In this document: in pieces, positions 1 through 5,945 of the stretch
How the letters are laid out: each line of letters starts with the position of its first letter
Numbering within the stretch: position 1 is the stretch's first letter
NCBI GenBank assembly: GCA_934725745.1
Contig: CAKVCH010000045.1
Location: 1 to 5,946 of the forward strand
Direction: 5' to 3'
Length of the DNA stretch: 5,946 nucleotides
Origin: an uncultured Clostridia bacterium
GTDB taxonomy: Bacteria > Bacillota > Clostridia > Christensenellales > UBA1242
Notes under the pieces: model-generated
The model's input: only the letters and a program-made list of their open reading frames with translations
Told to the model about the DNA's origin: nothing
The model's database searches: none
Translations under genes and position numbers: made by a program

Positions 1-1
1 C

Positions 2-1744
2 GTCTGATATTGTATAGTTCCCATTCAAAATGTCGACTAAATCTAATAGATTTGCAATTTCAGTCTCATAAATTATCCTTGGGTTGTCAAGATTTATGAT
101 ATTTTTCATAACAGCAATTGGGTCGATATTAGAGTTGTATTCTTCCTTATGATTTTTCTTCAAATCATTAAAATAAAGTACAAAGTCAAGAGTTTTTGTC
201 TCTTCATCAAGATAATGTTTGACGATTGATTTCACGACATTTCGTGAAAAGATTTTGCTACTATAAATATTATCAAGAACCTTTCCGATTTTAGCACCAG
301 AAGTCTTAAAATCATCCGCATTTTTTAAAGAGCCGTCAAACGCCGACTTCAAGTTTTCAAGTTCGTCAGCCCAAAATGTTGGATTATTTGGGGCTGTTGG
401 GTTAATTTGTGATTTTTGTGTGGTGTAATTATAAATGTTATTCAAAATACTTTCTTTTACACTTAACCTATTATCTTCCCCTTCAACTTCTGGCTCGTCA
501 CCGACTTTCACACTGTTTAAAATTTTATAAATTTCGCTATCTTCCGCAAAGTTTTGGTTGTCTATAAAATATTCGATAAGTGCCCTAATGTTTTCGCTTG
601 AAACAAACAACTTTGTATCATCTAAAATTGCCTTGTCAAGCGTTGCGCCAATGTCTTTAAGTCCTGTGTTGTCTGTGCCTGCGAGCACACTTAGGTCAGA
701 AGAATTTTTAAAGATGTTATTATTTAAACTAACAAAAACATCAACCAAATCATACAATTCTTTTTCCCAATTTGTCACAAGAGAAATTTTAGCATTTTTG
801 TCGTAGATTGCGTCAAGCATATTTTGTTTTATTGTAGGTCTATTGTCTTCGCCAGTTGGTTTTGCTCCCACTTTTATGTTAAGATATTTTTTTATCTCGT
901 CACCGTCGTCAATTTTATCAAAAAGTGCAGATAAAATGTCTCTCATTGACTCATTTGTTAAGACAACAGATTTACTTTCTTGGGTCACTCCGTCGCCTAA
1001 AATGTCTTGAAGAGCGCCACCAATTCCCGTCGTTTTCAAATCATAACTTCCGTCCATAACCTTTTCAATTGAAATAGGGTCGTCTGTGTTGTTTTTTATC
1101 TTAATTATTGACTTATATAGTGGTGAAAGAGAACCTAGTTCAGTCTCCCAATTACTTTCGACGCTCACAAGGCTTATCCTTTCTGTAACAGACGACAAGT
1201 CGCCGATGTCAGCTAAGAATTCATTTGCTTTGGACTTTAAAAAGTCAATTAAATTGTTATAACTTGTTTTAGATAAAATTCCGCTCGCAGAATTTACCTT
1301 TACACCAACACAGTCAATAATTTTCCCTAGTGACGACAACGCATTTTTGGTGTTAGCGCCGAAATCCAAATCTGTTGACTCGTCGAGATATTTAAAGAAT
1401 TCAAATGTGTTAGCAAAAATTATTTTTAACTTGTCTTTTAAAACATTTTTGTCTATATCTTTATTTGATTCAAATGCGACTCCAAGATTGTTGAATAAAC
1501 CTTCTGCCGTGCTATCTATAATAGTTGGATATTGACCTTCAAGTAGCGAAATTCCATACAATTTGTCAACAAGAGCGTCGCTGAAAACTTTTGCTGAATT
1601 TACATTATCACCAACCACATTTTGACTTACAAGCCTTACAAAACCATCAAAATCGCTAATTTCGCCCTTAATAATTGGAAGAGCCAAATCGTAGTTATTG
1701 AAAAGTTGCACGATATCGACCAAACTTTCCACTTGTTTTTGGAG
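2..1744 (-). repeat. Degenerate tandem protein repeats inside the CvpA-like protein
   Basis: Each unit opens with a pattern like W-E-x-E-L-x-x-L-V-D. Equivalent first positions are near residues 387, 499, 585 (NWETEL), 712 (NWEKEL), 844 (FWADEL) and 945 (IYETEI), giving spacings of about 112, 86, 127, 132 and 101 residues. A second motif, I/L-G-x-x-L-D-like, recurs with its glycine at 526, 628, 752 and 873. The two best-matched units (from 585 and 712) share a linker containing V-G-x-x-P and GEDNR (684-688 and 808-812), followed by a K-x-x-x-L-x-x-I-Y pattern. The DNA copies are diverged, so the duplications look old. The last unit is cut by the window edge, so the copy number is a minimum. 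The earliest two units are the weakest matches. Confidence 0.65.
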
Positions 1745-2902
1745 TTCTCGTACTTTCAAAGGATTATTTTTTGTTGCTTCTTTGTACGCAACTCGCAAAA
1801 TTTCGTCAAATTCAATCCCGTTAAATTCAAGGTTAAAATCTTCGTTTTCAATGACATATTTGTCAATAAAAATTGGCATTAAGTCGTCACCTAAAACATA
1901 AATAAGTTGACTATTTTCCATATCAAAGAAGACTTCTTTTACATTCGCAAGCACTTTGTTTAAATCTTCTTTTGTTGCTGTGTCATAATTTTTTATAAAG
2001 TCGTCAATCTCAATATATCTACTATACAATTTGACGCCTGTTGACACTTCATCAGCAAGTTTCACGGTTTTATCCTCGACTTTTGCAACAGCCATATTGT
2101 CGAACATAACGCCCGCCATAAAATTCATTCCCGTGTATTTCATAAGGCTAAACGCGATAGAATTTTGATAAACATTTGCATATTCAATCGTTTCTTCATC
2201 AAGTTGCGAATTAACAAAAGAAACTTCTTCACCTTCGTCGTTGGTTGTCATCACATTAGCGGACACATTCTGATAAATAGCGTTAAGTCCCACAATCGGT
2301 GAAAAAGCAACCGCACAAACAAGTAGCCCGCTTACAACGCCAACTAACCCGCCAAGAAAACGGAACTTGTTTTTCTTCGGCAAACTAAACTTGGCGTCTT
2401 CTTCCGTTATAGGCATACCTTTCTTTCTAAGTTCTTTGATTTTTTTGTTATAGACCTTTTTAGCTCTTTTGTCTTTATCAAAAATCCTAGACGCTATAGG
2501 CGCCCACACAATCCACAAAAGGTATTTAAAAACAAAGAAAAGGACAACAAAAAGTAGAACATTTAGTATCATTGTAGGCAAATTTTGCGCAAATGATTGC
2601 ACGGCTGAACTAGATGTAATTGCTTCGTCGAGCCCAAGAGAATTAAGAAGATTAACCCCAACATCGCTCAATTTATGTACAGTTTGCCCGTCAATGACGA
2701 TTCCAAGACTCGTCAAATCAAAAGTATTCAGATAACTTGCAATAGGTGGAGTCACAAACCAAATAATAAGCCCACTAATAAGTAGCCACGCGAAGCGAAA
2801 AAGAGACTTCATAAGCCCCCTTTTGAGCCCAATTAAAAAGGAAACGACCACAATAAGCCCAAAAAGCACCGCCAAAAAGATTCCAACAAGTGACGCGTTC
2901 AT
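2..2902 (-). CDS. CvpA-like membrane protein with large extracytoplasmic repeat region (C-terminus beyond left edge)
   Basis: The frame is open for 967 codons from ATG 2902-2900 to the left edge; I checked every codon and found no stop. An in-frame stop lies just upstream (2923-2921), and a GGGGG Shine-Dalgarno (2913-2909) sits 6 nt before the ATG, so the start is secure. Hydrophobic segments fall at about residues 5-25, 37-55, 108-134 and 183-209. Basic loops follow helix 1 (KRGLMK, 27-32) and helix 3 (139-181), so the positive-inside rule puts the long C-terminal part outside the cell. The glycine-rich last helix (FLGGLVGVVSGLLV, 182-195) and the GLKRG turn resemble the CvpA (colicin V production) family. 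CvpA proteins are usually under about 250 residues, so this one is greatly extended. Residues from about 387 onward hold degenerate helical repeats. Its function is unknown; an envelope or cell-surface role is inferred. CvpA membership rests on pattern resemblance only; the gene itself is certain. Confidence 0.85.
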   Translation of the reverse strand, partial: MNASLVGIFLAVLFGLIVVVSFLIGLKRGLMKSLFRFAWLLISGLIIWFVTPPIASYLNTFDLTSLGIVIDGQTVHKLSDVGVNLLNSLGLDEAITSSSAVQSFAQNLPTMILNVLLFVVLFFVFKYLLWIVWAPIASRIFDKDKRAKKVYNKKIKELRKKGMPITEEDAKFSLPKKNKFRFLGGLVGVVSGLLVCAVAFSPIVGLNAIYQNVSANVMTTNDEGEEVSFVNSQLDEETIEYANVYQNSIAFSLMKYTGMNFMAGVMFDNMAVAKVEDKTVKLADEVSTGVKLYSRYIEIDDFIKNYDTATKEDLNKVLANVKEVFFDMENSQLIYVLGDDLMPIFIDKYVIENEDFNLEFNGIEFDEILRVAYKEATKNNPLKVRELQKQVESLVDIVQLFNNYDLALPIIKGEISDFDGFVRLVSQNVVGDNVNSAKVFSDALVDKLYGISLLEGQYPTIIDSTAEGLFNNLGVAFESNKDIDKNVLKDKLKIIFANTFEFFKYLDESTDLDFGANTKNALSSLGKIIDCVGVKVNSASGILSKTSYNNLIDFLKSKANEFLADIGDLSSVTERISLVSVESNWETELGSLSPLYKSIIKIKNNTDDPISIEKVMDGSYDLKTTGIGGALQDILGDGVTQESKSVVLTNESMRDILSALFDKIDDGDEIKKYLNIKVGAKPTGEDNRPTIKQNMLDAIYDKNAKISLVTNWEKELYDLVDVFVSLNNNIFKNSSDLSVLAGTDNTGLKDIGATLDKAILDDTKLFVSSENIRALIEYFIDNQNFAEDSEIYKILNSVKVGDEPEVEGEDNRLSVKESILNNIYNYTTQKSQINPTAPNNPTFWADELENLKSAFDGSLKNADDFKTSGAKIGKVLDNIYSSKIFSRNVVKSIVKHYLDEETKTLDFVLYFNDLKKNHKEEYNSNIDPIAVMKNIINLDNPRIIYETEIANLLDLVDILNGNYTISD

Positions 2903-2908
2903 TTTATT

Positions 2909-2913
2909 CCCCC
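2909..2913 (-). promoter_or_regulatory. Ribosome binding site of the CvpA-like gene
   Basis: On the minus strand AAGGGGGAA precedes the ATG by 6 nt. This fixes the start at 2902 and, with the upstream in-frame stop, excludes a longer N-terminus. Confidence 0.75.
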
Positions 2914-2965
2914 TTTTTTGTCAAATATGTCAGAGTTTAACCCAAACAAAAATATACAATTAGTA

Positions 2966-2981
2966 TGTATAATATTATACA
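2966..2981. promoter_or_regulatory. Perfect 16-bp palindrome with back-to-back TATAAT elements
   Basis: TGTATAATATTATACA equals its own reverse complement. It contains TATAAT on the plus strand (2968-2973) and TATAAT on the minus strand (2979-2974). The minus copy has a plausible -35; the plus copy does not. The site could be an operator for a dimeric repressor, a symmetric bidirectional promoter, or a chance palindrome in AT-rich DNA. TATACAAT occurs at 2953-2960 and again at 2976-2983, overlapping the right edge. Confidence 0.45.
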
Positions 2982-3001
2982 ATAAAAACCACGAGTTACA
3001 A
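2974..3001 (-). promoter_or_regulatory. Sigma-A-type promoter of the CvpA-like gene
   Basis: On the minus strand TTGTAA (3001-2996, four of six matches to TTGACA) is followed after 16 nt by a perfect TATAAT (2979-2974). Transcription would start near 2967, giving a leader of about 65 nt before the ATG. The -10 forms one half of a 16-bp perfect palindrome (2966-2981), so a regulator binding there would cover the promoter. The -35 is weak, and no start site has been mapped. Confidence 0.6.
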
Positions 3002-3038
3002 ACATTTTTAATACTTTTTTATCTAAAACACAAAAAGA

Positions 3039-3067
3039 TTGTCAAAATAGTTCCATTCCACTTTAAA
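3039..3067 (+). promoter_or_regulatory. Possible promoter of the glycosyltransferase gene
   Basis: TTGTCA (3039-3044, five of six matches to TTGACA) is followed after exactly 17 nt by TTTAAA (3062-3067, four of six matches to TATAAT). It would give a leader of about 50 nt before the TTG start. The weak -10 suggests low or activated expression. The plus-strand TATAAT at 2968-2973 is an alternative but has no visible -35. Confidence 0.4.
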
Positions 3068-3104
3068 CATATTATCAAATTTTTGTCTTTAAACATAGAT
3101 AATT

Positions 3105-3111
3105 AAAGGAG
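3105..3111 (+). promoter_or_regulatory. Ribosome binding site of the glycosyltransferase gene, unusually distant
   Basis: AAAGGAG matches the anti-Shine-Dalgarno well but ends 13 nt before the TTG start, longer than the usual 5-9 nt. An in-frame TAA (3113-3115) lies between them, and no ATG or GTG is available before the conserved domain begins. TTG is therefore the only sensible start. The purine run AAGAAG (3114-3119) may be a weaker, better-placed site. Confidence 0.5.
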
Positions 3112-3124
3112 TTAAGAAGTAAAA

Positions 3125-4213
3125 TTGGAAAAATTAAAAATCGTTGTTTATGCAATTTGCCTAAATGAAGAAAAATTTGTCGATCGATGGTATGAAAGTA
3201 TGAAAGAAGCAGACGAAATTGTGGTTCTTGACACGGGAAGCACAGATAAAACTGTCGAAAAATTAAAGTCGCACGGCATAAAGGTTGTAACGCAAAAAAT
3301 TAAGCCGTGGCGTTTTGACAAAGCGCGAAATAGAAGTCTCGAACTTGCATCAAGTGACGCCGATGTATGCGTTTGCACCGACCTTGACGAAGTGTTTGAA
3401 AAAGGTTGGCGAGAAAAGATTGAACAAGTTTGGATAAAAAACAAAACACAACAAATGCGCTACAAATATGTTTGGAATGTAGAAAATAATCAAGATAAAA
3501 CTACCTTTGTTTACGAAAAAATTCACGCAAGACACGGCTTTTCTTGGATTTATCCCGTCCACGAAATTTTATCCCACGCGCCACTAGTTAGTACGCAAAT
3601 TTGCACAAATTTAGACCTTATTTTGCGCCACTTTCCAGACGAAAACAAAAGCCGAAAACAGTATCTTAATCTTCTTGAACTCAGCGTCAAGGAACATCCC
3701 GAAAGTGACCGCAACACGCACTATCTTGCCCGCGAATATATGTTCAATGAGCGTTTCACGGACGCCATAAAATATTTTAAAAAACACCTTAAAATGCCTA
3801 ATAGCACTTGGGCTGAAGAACGCAGTGCAAGCGAAAGATATATGGCAGATTGCTATTTAAAATTAGGAAAAAATAGTCTTGCCCACAAGCACTACAAACT
3901 AGCAATAATTGAAAGCCCAGACACTCGCGAACCTTATTTTTCTCTCGCATTATTTTATTATGACAAAAAAGACTACTCGTCCGCACTTGTCACACTTTTA
4001 TCAATGCTCAAAATTACAACTCGCACACTAAGTTATATTTCAAATAGTGATCTTTTTGGCGAACTTCCATACGACTACATTTATATGTCTTTTTACTATC
4101 TAAAAAAATATAAAAAAGCACTTGAATATTGCAAAATCGCCCTGTCTTTTGCTCCAAACAATCCACGAATAAAGCAAAATCTTGCAATTTTTGAAAAACT
4201 ATGCAAAAATTGA
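3125..4213 (+). CDS. Family 2 glycosyltransferase with C-terminal TPR repeats
   Basis: This 362-residue protein has an N-terminal GT-A domain at about residues 4-150. It opens with IVVYAICLNEEKFV and has the nucleotide-sugar motif DTGSTD (36-41), a W-R-F-D-x-A-R-N motif (62-69) and the metal-binding D-L-D-E (86-89). The conserved stretch KIHARHG (132-138) leads to PVHEIL (144-149). The W-x-F-D-x-A-R-N and DxDE layout resembles the WaaE-like branch of family GT2. Residues 196-350 form helical TPR-like pairs, at about 197-222, 234-265, 268-297 and 316-346; for example FTDAIKYFKKHL and KKALEYCKIALSFAPN. There is no signal peptide or membrane helix, so it should act in the cytoplasm. It would transfer a sugar to a surface or protein acceptor, with the TPR part as a likely docking surface. 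Donor and acceptor cannot be read from sequence. It is a lone plus-strand gene between minus-strand neighbours. The start is TTG; the stop is TGA. Confidence 0.88.
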   Translation: MEKLKIVVYAICLNEEKFVDRWYESMKEADEIVVLDTGSTDKTVEKLKSHGIKVVTQKIKPWRFDKARNRSLELASSDADVCVCTDLDEVFEKGWREKIEQVWIKNKTQQMRYKYVWNVENNQDKTTFVYEKIHARHGFSWIYPVHEILSHAPLVSTQICTNLDLILRHFPDENKSRKQYLNLLELSVKEHPESDRNTHYLAREYMFNERFTDAIKYFKKHLKMPNSTWAEERSASERYMADCYLKLGKNSLAHKHYKLAIIESPDTREPYFSLALFYYDKKDYSSALVTLLSMLKITTRTLSYISNSDLFGELPYDYIYMSFYYLKKYKKALEYCKIALSFAPNNPRIKQNLAIFEKLCKN

Positions 4214-4246
4214 CACCTAATAAAGGTTTTTGCGTTTTGTTTTTTA
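4201..4246 (+). terminator. Possible intrinsic terminator of the glycosyltransferase gene, overlapping its stop codon
   Basis: ATGCAAAAA (4201-4209) pairs with TTTTTGCGT (4227-4235), with one G-U pair, and a small CCT/AGG stem inside the loop. A T-rich tract, broken by single Gs, follows at 4236-4245. The 5' arm lies in the last codons of the gene and the stem is mostly A-T, so its strength is uncertain. The hairpin at 4272-4300 may act as backup. Confidence 0.4.
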
Positions 4247-4271
4247 TGTTTTTACTTAAAAAAGCATACAA

Positions 4272-4300
4272 AAAGGCGACCTATAACTTAGGCCACCTTT
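4272..4300 (-). terminator. Intrinsic terminator, best formed in the minus-strand transcript of the DUF308 gene
   Basis: Read on the minus strand, AAAGGUGGCCUA (4300-4289) pairs with UAGGUCGCCUUU (4283-4272) around a 5-nt loop. It forms a 12-bp uninterrupted stem with two G-U pairs, followed by further Us (4271-4270) and a second U-run (4265-4258). On the plus strand the same two positions become C-A and A-C mismatches, leaving a broken stem, although TTTTT follows at 4302-4306. It is therefore primarily the DUF308 gene's terminator, about 120 nt past its stop, with possible weaker action on the glycosyltransferase transcript. Confidence 0.75.
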
Positions 4301-4317
4301 GTTTTTAATATTTATTT

Positions 4318-4387
4318 GCAAAAAGTTATTAAAATTTTGCGACTTTAAACATTTATCTTTTTTATTTTTATATTTTTTAAGATAAAT
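4318..4387. other. AT-rich 3' region between the convergent genes, with two weak inverted repeats
   Basis: GCAAAA (4318-4323) is complementary to TTTTGC (4335-4340) around an 11-nt loop. ATTTATCTT (4351-4359) is complementary to AAGATAAAT (4379-4387) around a 19-nt AT-only loop. Both lie in the 3' untranslated region of the DUF308 transcript. They are weak and could be chance in this composition. I see no gene here. Confidence 0.25.
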
Positions 4388-4418
4388 TGTCTTTAATTTG
4401 GATGTTTTTTTGAAAAAA

Positions 4419-5066
4419 TTACTTTTCTTCTTTCTTATCGTCTTTTGGTTCTTCTTCAATAACAATGTTATTCATTGCGTGTGTCATTTCGTCGAAGTTG
4501 TCGTTAATAAGTTTTCTAACTCTCTTTTCAAGTCTTCTGACCTTGCTACTGAAAACAATCGTTGTAAACAAGTCGCAAACGCCGTCAACGATAAGAGCAA
4601 TCCCGCAGAAAACCATAATTTGCGCGAAATTCCCAAACAAAACAACTGCACCAAGTGCGATTGATAGGAGACCTACCGCAAAAACGCTCCAAGAATATTT
4701 TACTTTTGATTGCATAAGGTCAATTCCATTTTGGAATTTTGTTACGCCGTCAACGATCAAGAAGAAGCCAAACATCATAACGAAAAGATATCTCATTGAG
4801 TCCGTTCTGAAGAAGCAAAGCATCCCGACCGTCAAAAGTAGTGCACTGACTACAAATATGTACGAACCAAACAAAAAGTCATTCAAGAAGAACTTGAGAA
4901 GTAGCAATGTTCCAATCAAAGTAAACACCGCACCTGCGACATAAAGCACAACATCGCCAGAATTGTCAGGTTTAACCAAGAAAACAATACCGACAGCGAT
5001 AGCCAAAATAGCAGTTATAAAACTTTCCCACTTGATTGCACAAAAGAATTTTTTAACTTTATCCAT
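4419..5066 (-). CDS. DUF308 / HdeD-like six-helix membrane protein
   Basis: This is a complete 215-residue protein from ATG 5066-5064 to TAA. Six hydrophobic segments lie at about residues 16-33, 39-60, 68-86, 91-108, 125-144 and 148-168. Two matching helix ends, FFLIVDGVTKF (101-111) and IALIVDGVCDLF (156-167), show the internal duplication typical of the DUF308 family, to which E. coli HdeD belongs. The basic N-terminus (KVKK) and even helix count put both ends in the cytoplasm. A tail from about residue 173 is basic at first (KVRRLEKRVRK) and then acidic and lysine-rich, ending in EEEPKDDKKEEK; it is likely helical or disordered. HdeD is linked to acid resistance in E. coli, but most DUF308 members have no known function and none is claimed here. 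The gene has its own promoter and terminator, so it appears monocistronic. Confidence 0.85.
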   Translation of the reverse strand: MDKVKKFFCAIKWESFITAILAIAVGIVFLVKPDNSGDVVLYVAGAVFTLIGTLLLLKFFLNDFLFGSYIFVVSALLLTVGMLCFFRTDSMRYLFVMMFGFFLIVDGVTKFQNGIDLMQSKVKYSWSVFAVGLLSIALGAVVLFGNFAQIMVFCGIALIVDGVCDLFTTIVFSSKVRRLEKRVRKLINDNFDEMTHAMNNIVIEEEPKDDKKEEK

Positions 5067-5070
5067 TTTT

Positions 5071-5076
5071 CTCCCC
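5071..5076 (-). promoter_or_regulatory. Ribosome binding site of the DUF308 gene
   Basis: On the minus strand AAAAGGGGAG ends 4 nt before the ATG. The spacing is slightly short but acceptable, and the site supports the start at 5066. Confidence 0.65.
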
Positions 5077-5090
5077 TTTTATTTATTATA

Positions 5091-5119
5091 AGTTTACCCA
5101 TTTCCCCACCCCTTGTCAA
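5091..5119 (-). promoter_or_regulatory. Sigma-A-type promoter of the DUF308 gene
   Basis: A perfect TTGACA (5119-5114) is followed after exactly 17 nt by TAAACT (5096-5091, four of six matches to TATAAT). Transcription would begin near 5084, leaving a short leader with the Shine-Dalgarno just inside it. The spacer is strikingly G-rich on this strand: GGGG, T, GGGG, AAAT, GGG. A TATAAT-like string (5090-5085) lies too far from the -35, at 23 nt, to be its partner. Confidence 0.7.
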
Positions 5120-5171
5120 CAAAATGAAAAGAGTTTTTTCTTATTCTTTTATTTTTTTAAATTTTTTAGTT

Positions 5172-5945
5172 TTATACAATGGGATGATATTCATAAATGT
5201 CAATCTGACAATCTGCATAAGTTTCTGTTAACATCGTCGCGGCCTCCTTGGGGTCGGTCAAATCTCCAACTATCTCCACTTGACTACCATCTGAATACTG
5301 ATAAGCCTGTCTTACTCGTATATTATCGAGTTGGAAAATAATACTTACAAGGTTTGTACAATTTCTAAAAGCAAAAAAGTCTATCTTTTCTACACTTGAT
5401 GGAATTGTAAGTTGAGATATTGCAGTACAATATTCAAAGGAAGCTTGGTCTATTTTTTTTACGCTGTTAGGAATATAGACATCTTTTAAGGATTCGTTAC
5501 CAGAGAATATACTCCCATTTGTAGTACCAACATAAGCAGGAGCAGAAAAAATTTTATCATCACTTAGCCCCCCATGAGCGTAAGAAGTACTAATTGACGA
5601 GATTAAATTTGTTATGGTGTTTGGTATTATGATTGATGACATTCTACTAGTACTTCCAAGGAAATAACTTTGATCATCAAAAGTGTAAACTTTGTATGTC
5701 TTTTGTGGCAAACTAGTAATTAAATGCCCCAAGACAACTTCACCACTAAGCGTTGTTATGTCTGAAGGCACACTTGTATGTGTTGGAGTCATAAAAACAG
5801 CGTAAAGGGTTGTGTTGTCGGTTGGAGTGTCATACCAGGATTCACACGCGGGATTTGCGCTCGTACCTAGTCCTGAAATGTAATAAGTTGTACCTGGGTC
5901 GGTGTAGCCTGTTGTTCCGACAACGGCAGAGTTGGTTGCAAAATA
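5172..5945 (-). CDS. BspA-like leucine-rich-repeat surface protein, C-terminal part (N-terminus beyond right edge)
   Basis: The frame is open from the right edge through 257 codons to TAA 5174-5172. An internal ATG at 5792 is not the likely start, because the 51 residues before it are coding-like. Those residues end in ESWYDTPTDNTTLYAVF, matching the end of the Listeria-Bacteroides (Flg_new / InlB B-repeat) module, which usually closes with LYAvW. Next come LRR_5 (BspA-type) repeats: a degenerate one near 102-118 (MSSIIIPNTITNL), then 152-173 (SLKDVYIPNSVKKIDQASF), 175-196 (TIPSSVEKIDFFAF) and a partial one from 198. The last 50 residues show no LPxTG motif or membrane helix, so any anchor must be N-terminal or indirect. 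Related proteins are secreted adhesin-like surface proteins; a binding partner cannot be named. No clear terminator lies between it and the DUF308 gene. Confidence 0.8.
   Translation of the reverse strand, partial: YFATNSAVVGTTGYTDPGTTYYISGLGTSANPACESWYDTPTDNTTLYAVFMTPTHTSVPSDITTLSGEVVLGHLITSLPQKTYKVYTFDDQSYFLGSTSRMSSIIIPNTITNLISSISTSYAHGGLSDDKIFSAPAYVGTTNGSIFSGNESLKDVYIPNSVKKIDQASFEYCTAISQLTIPSSVEKIDFFAFRNCTNLVSIIFQLDNIRVRQAYQYSDGSQVEIVGDLTDPKEAATMLTETYADCQIDIYEYHPIV

Noticed and set aside
558..2735. Several plus-strand frames of 62-88 codons across the left half
   Set aside because: All lie antisense inside the 967-codon minus-strand gene, lack convincing ribosome binding sites and resemble no family.
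2918..3106. Small plus-strand frame of 62 codons in the divergent intergenic region
   Set aside because: It has no Shine-Dalgarno, begins inside the ribosome-binding region of the CvpA-like gene, runs through both predicted promoters, and its product looks like translated AT-rich DNA.
4256..4465. Minus-strand Lys/Asn-rich frame of 69 codons
   Set aside because: It overlaps the end of the DUF308 gene in another frame and reads through the terminator hairpin, so it is low-complexity AT-rich sequence.
4465..4944. Plus-strand frame of 159 codons
   Set aside because: It is antisense to the DUF308 gene, which has membrane helices, a promoter, a Shine-Dalgarno and family motifs. The Ser/Thr/Lys-rich product is a reverse-strand artefact.
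5127..5171. Possible terminator of the BspA-like gene
   Set aside because: Only a 6-bp AAAAGA/TCTTTT pairing with a long loop and no following T-run is visible, too weak to call.
5172..5792. BspA-like protein starting at the ATG at 5792
   Set aside because: The frame stays open to the right edge, and the residues before this Met match the end of a known surface-protein module. The Met is internal and the gene is truncated by the window.
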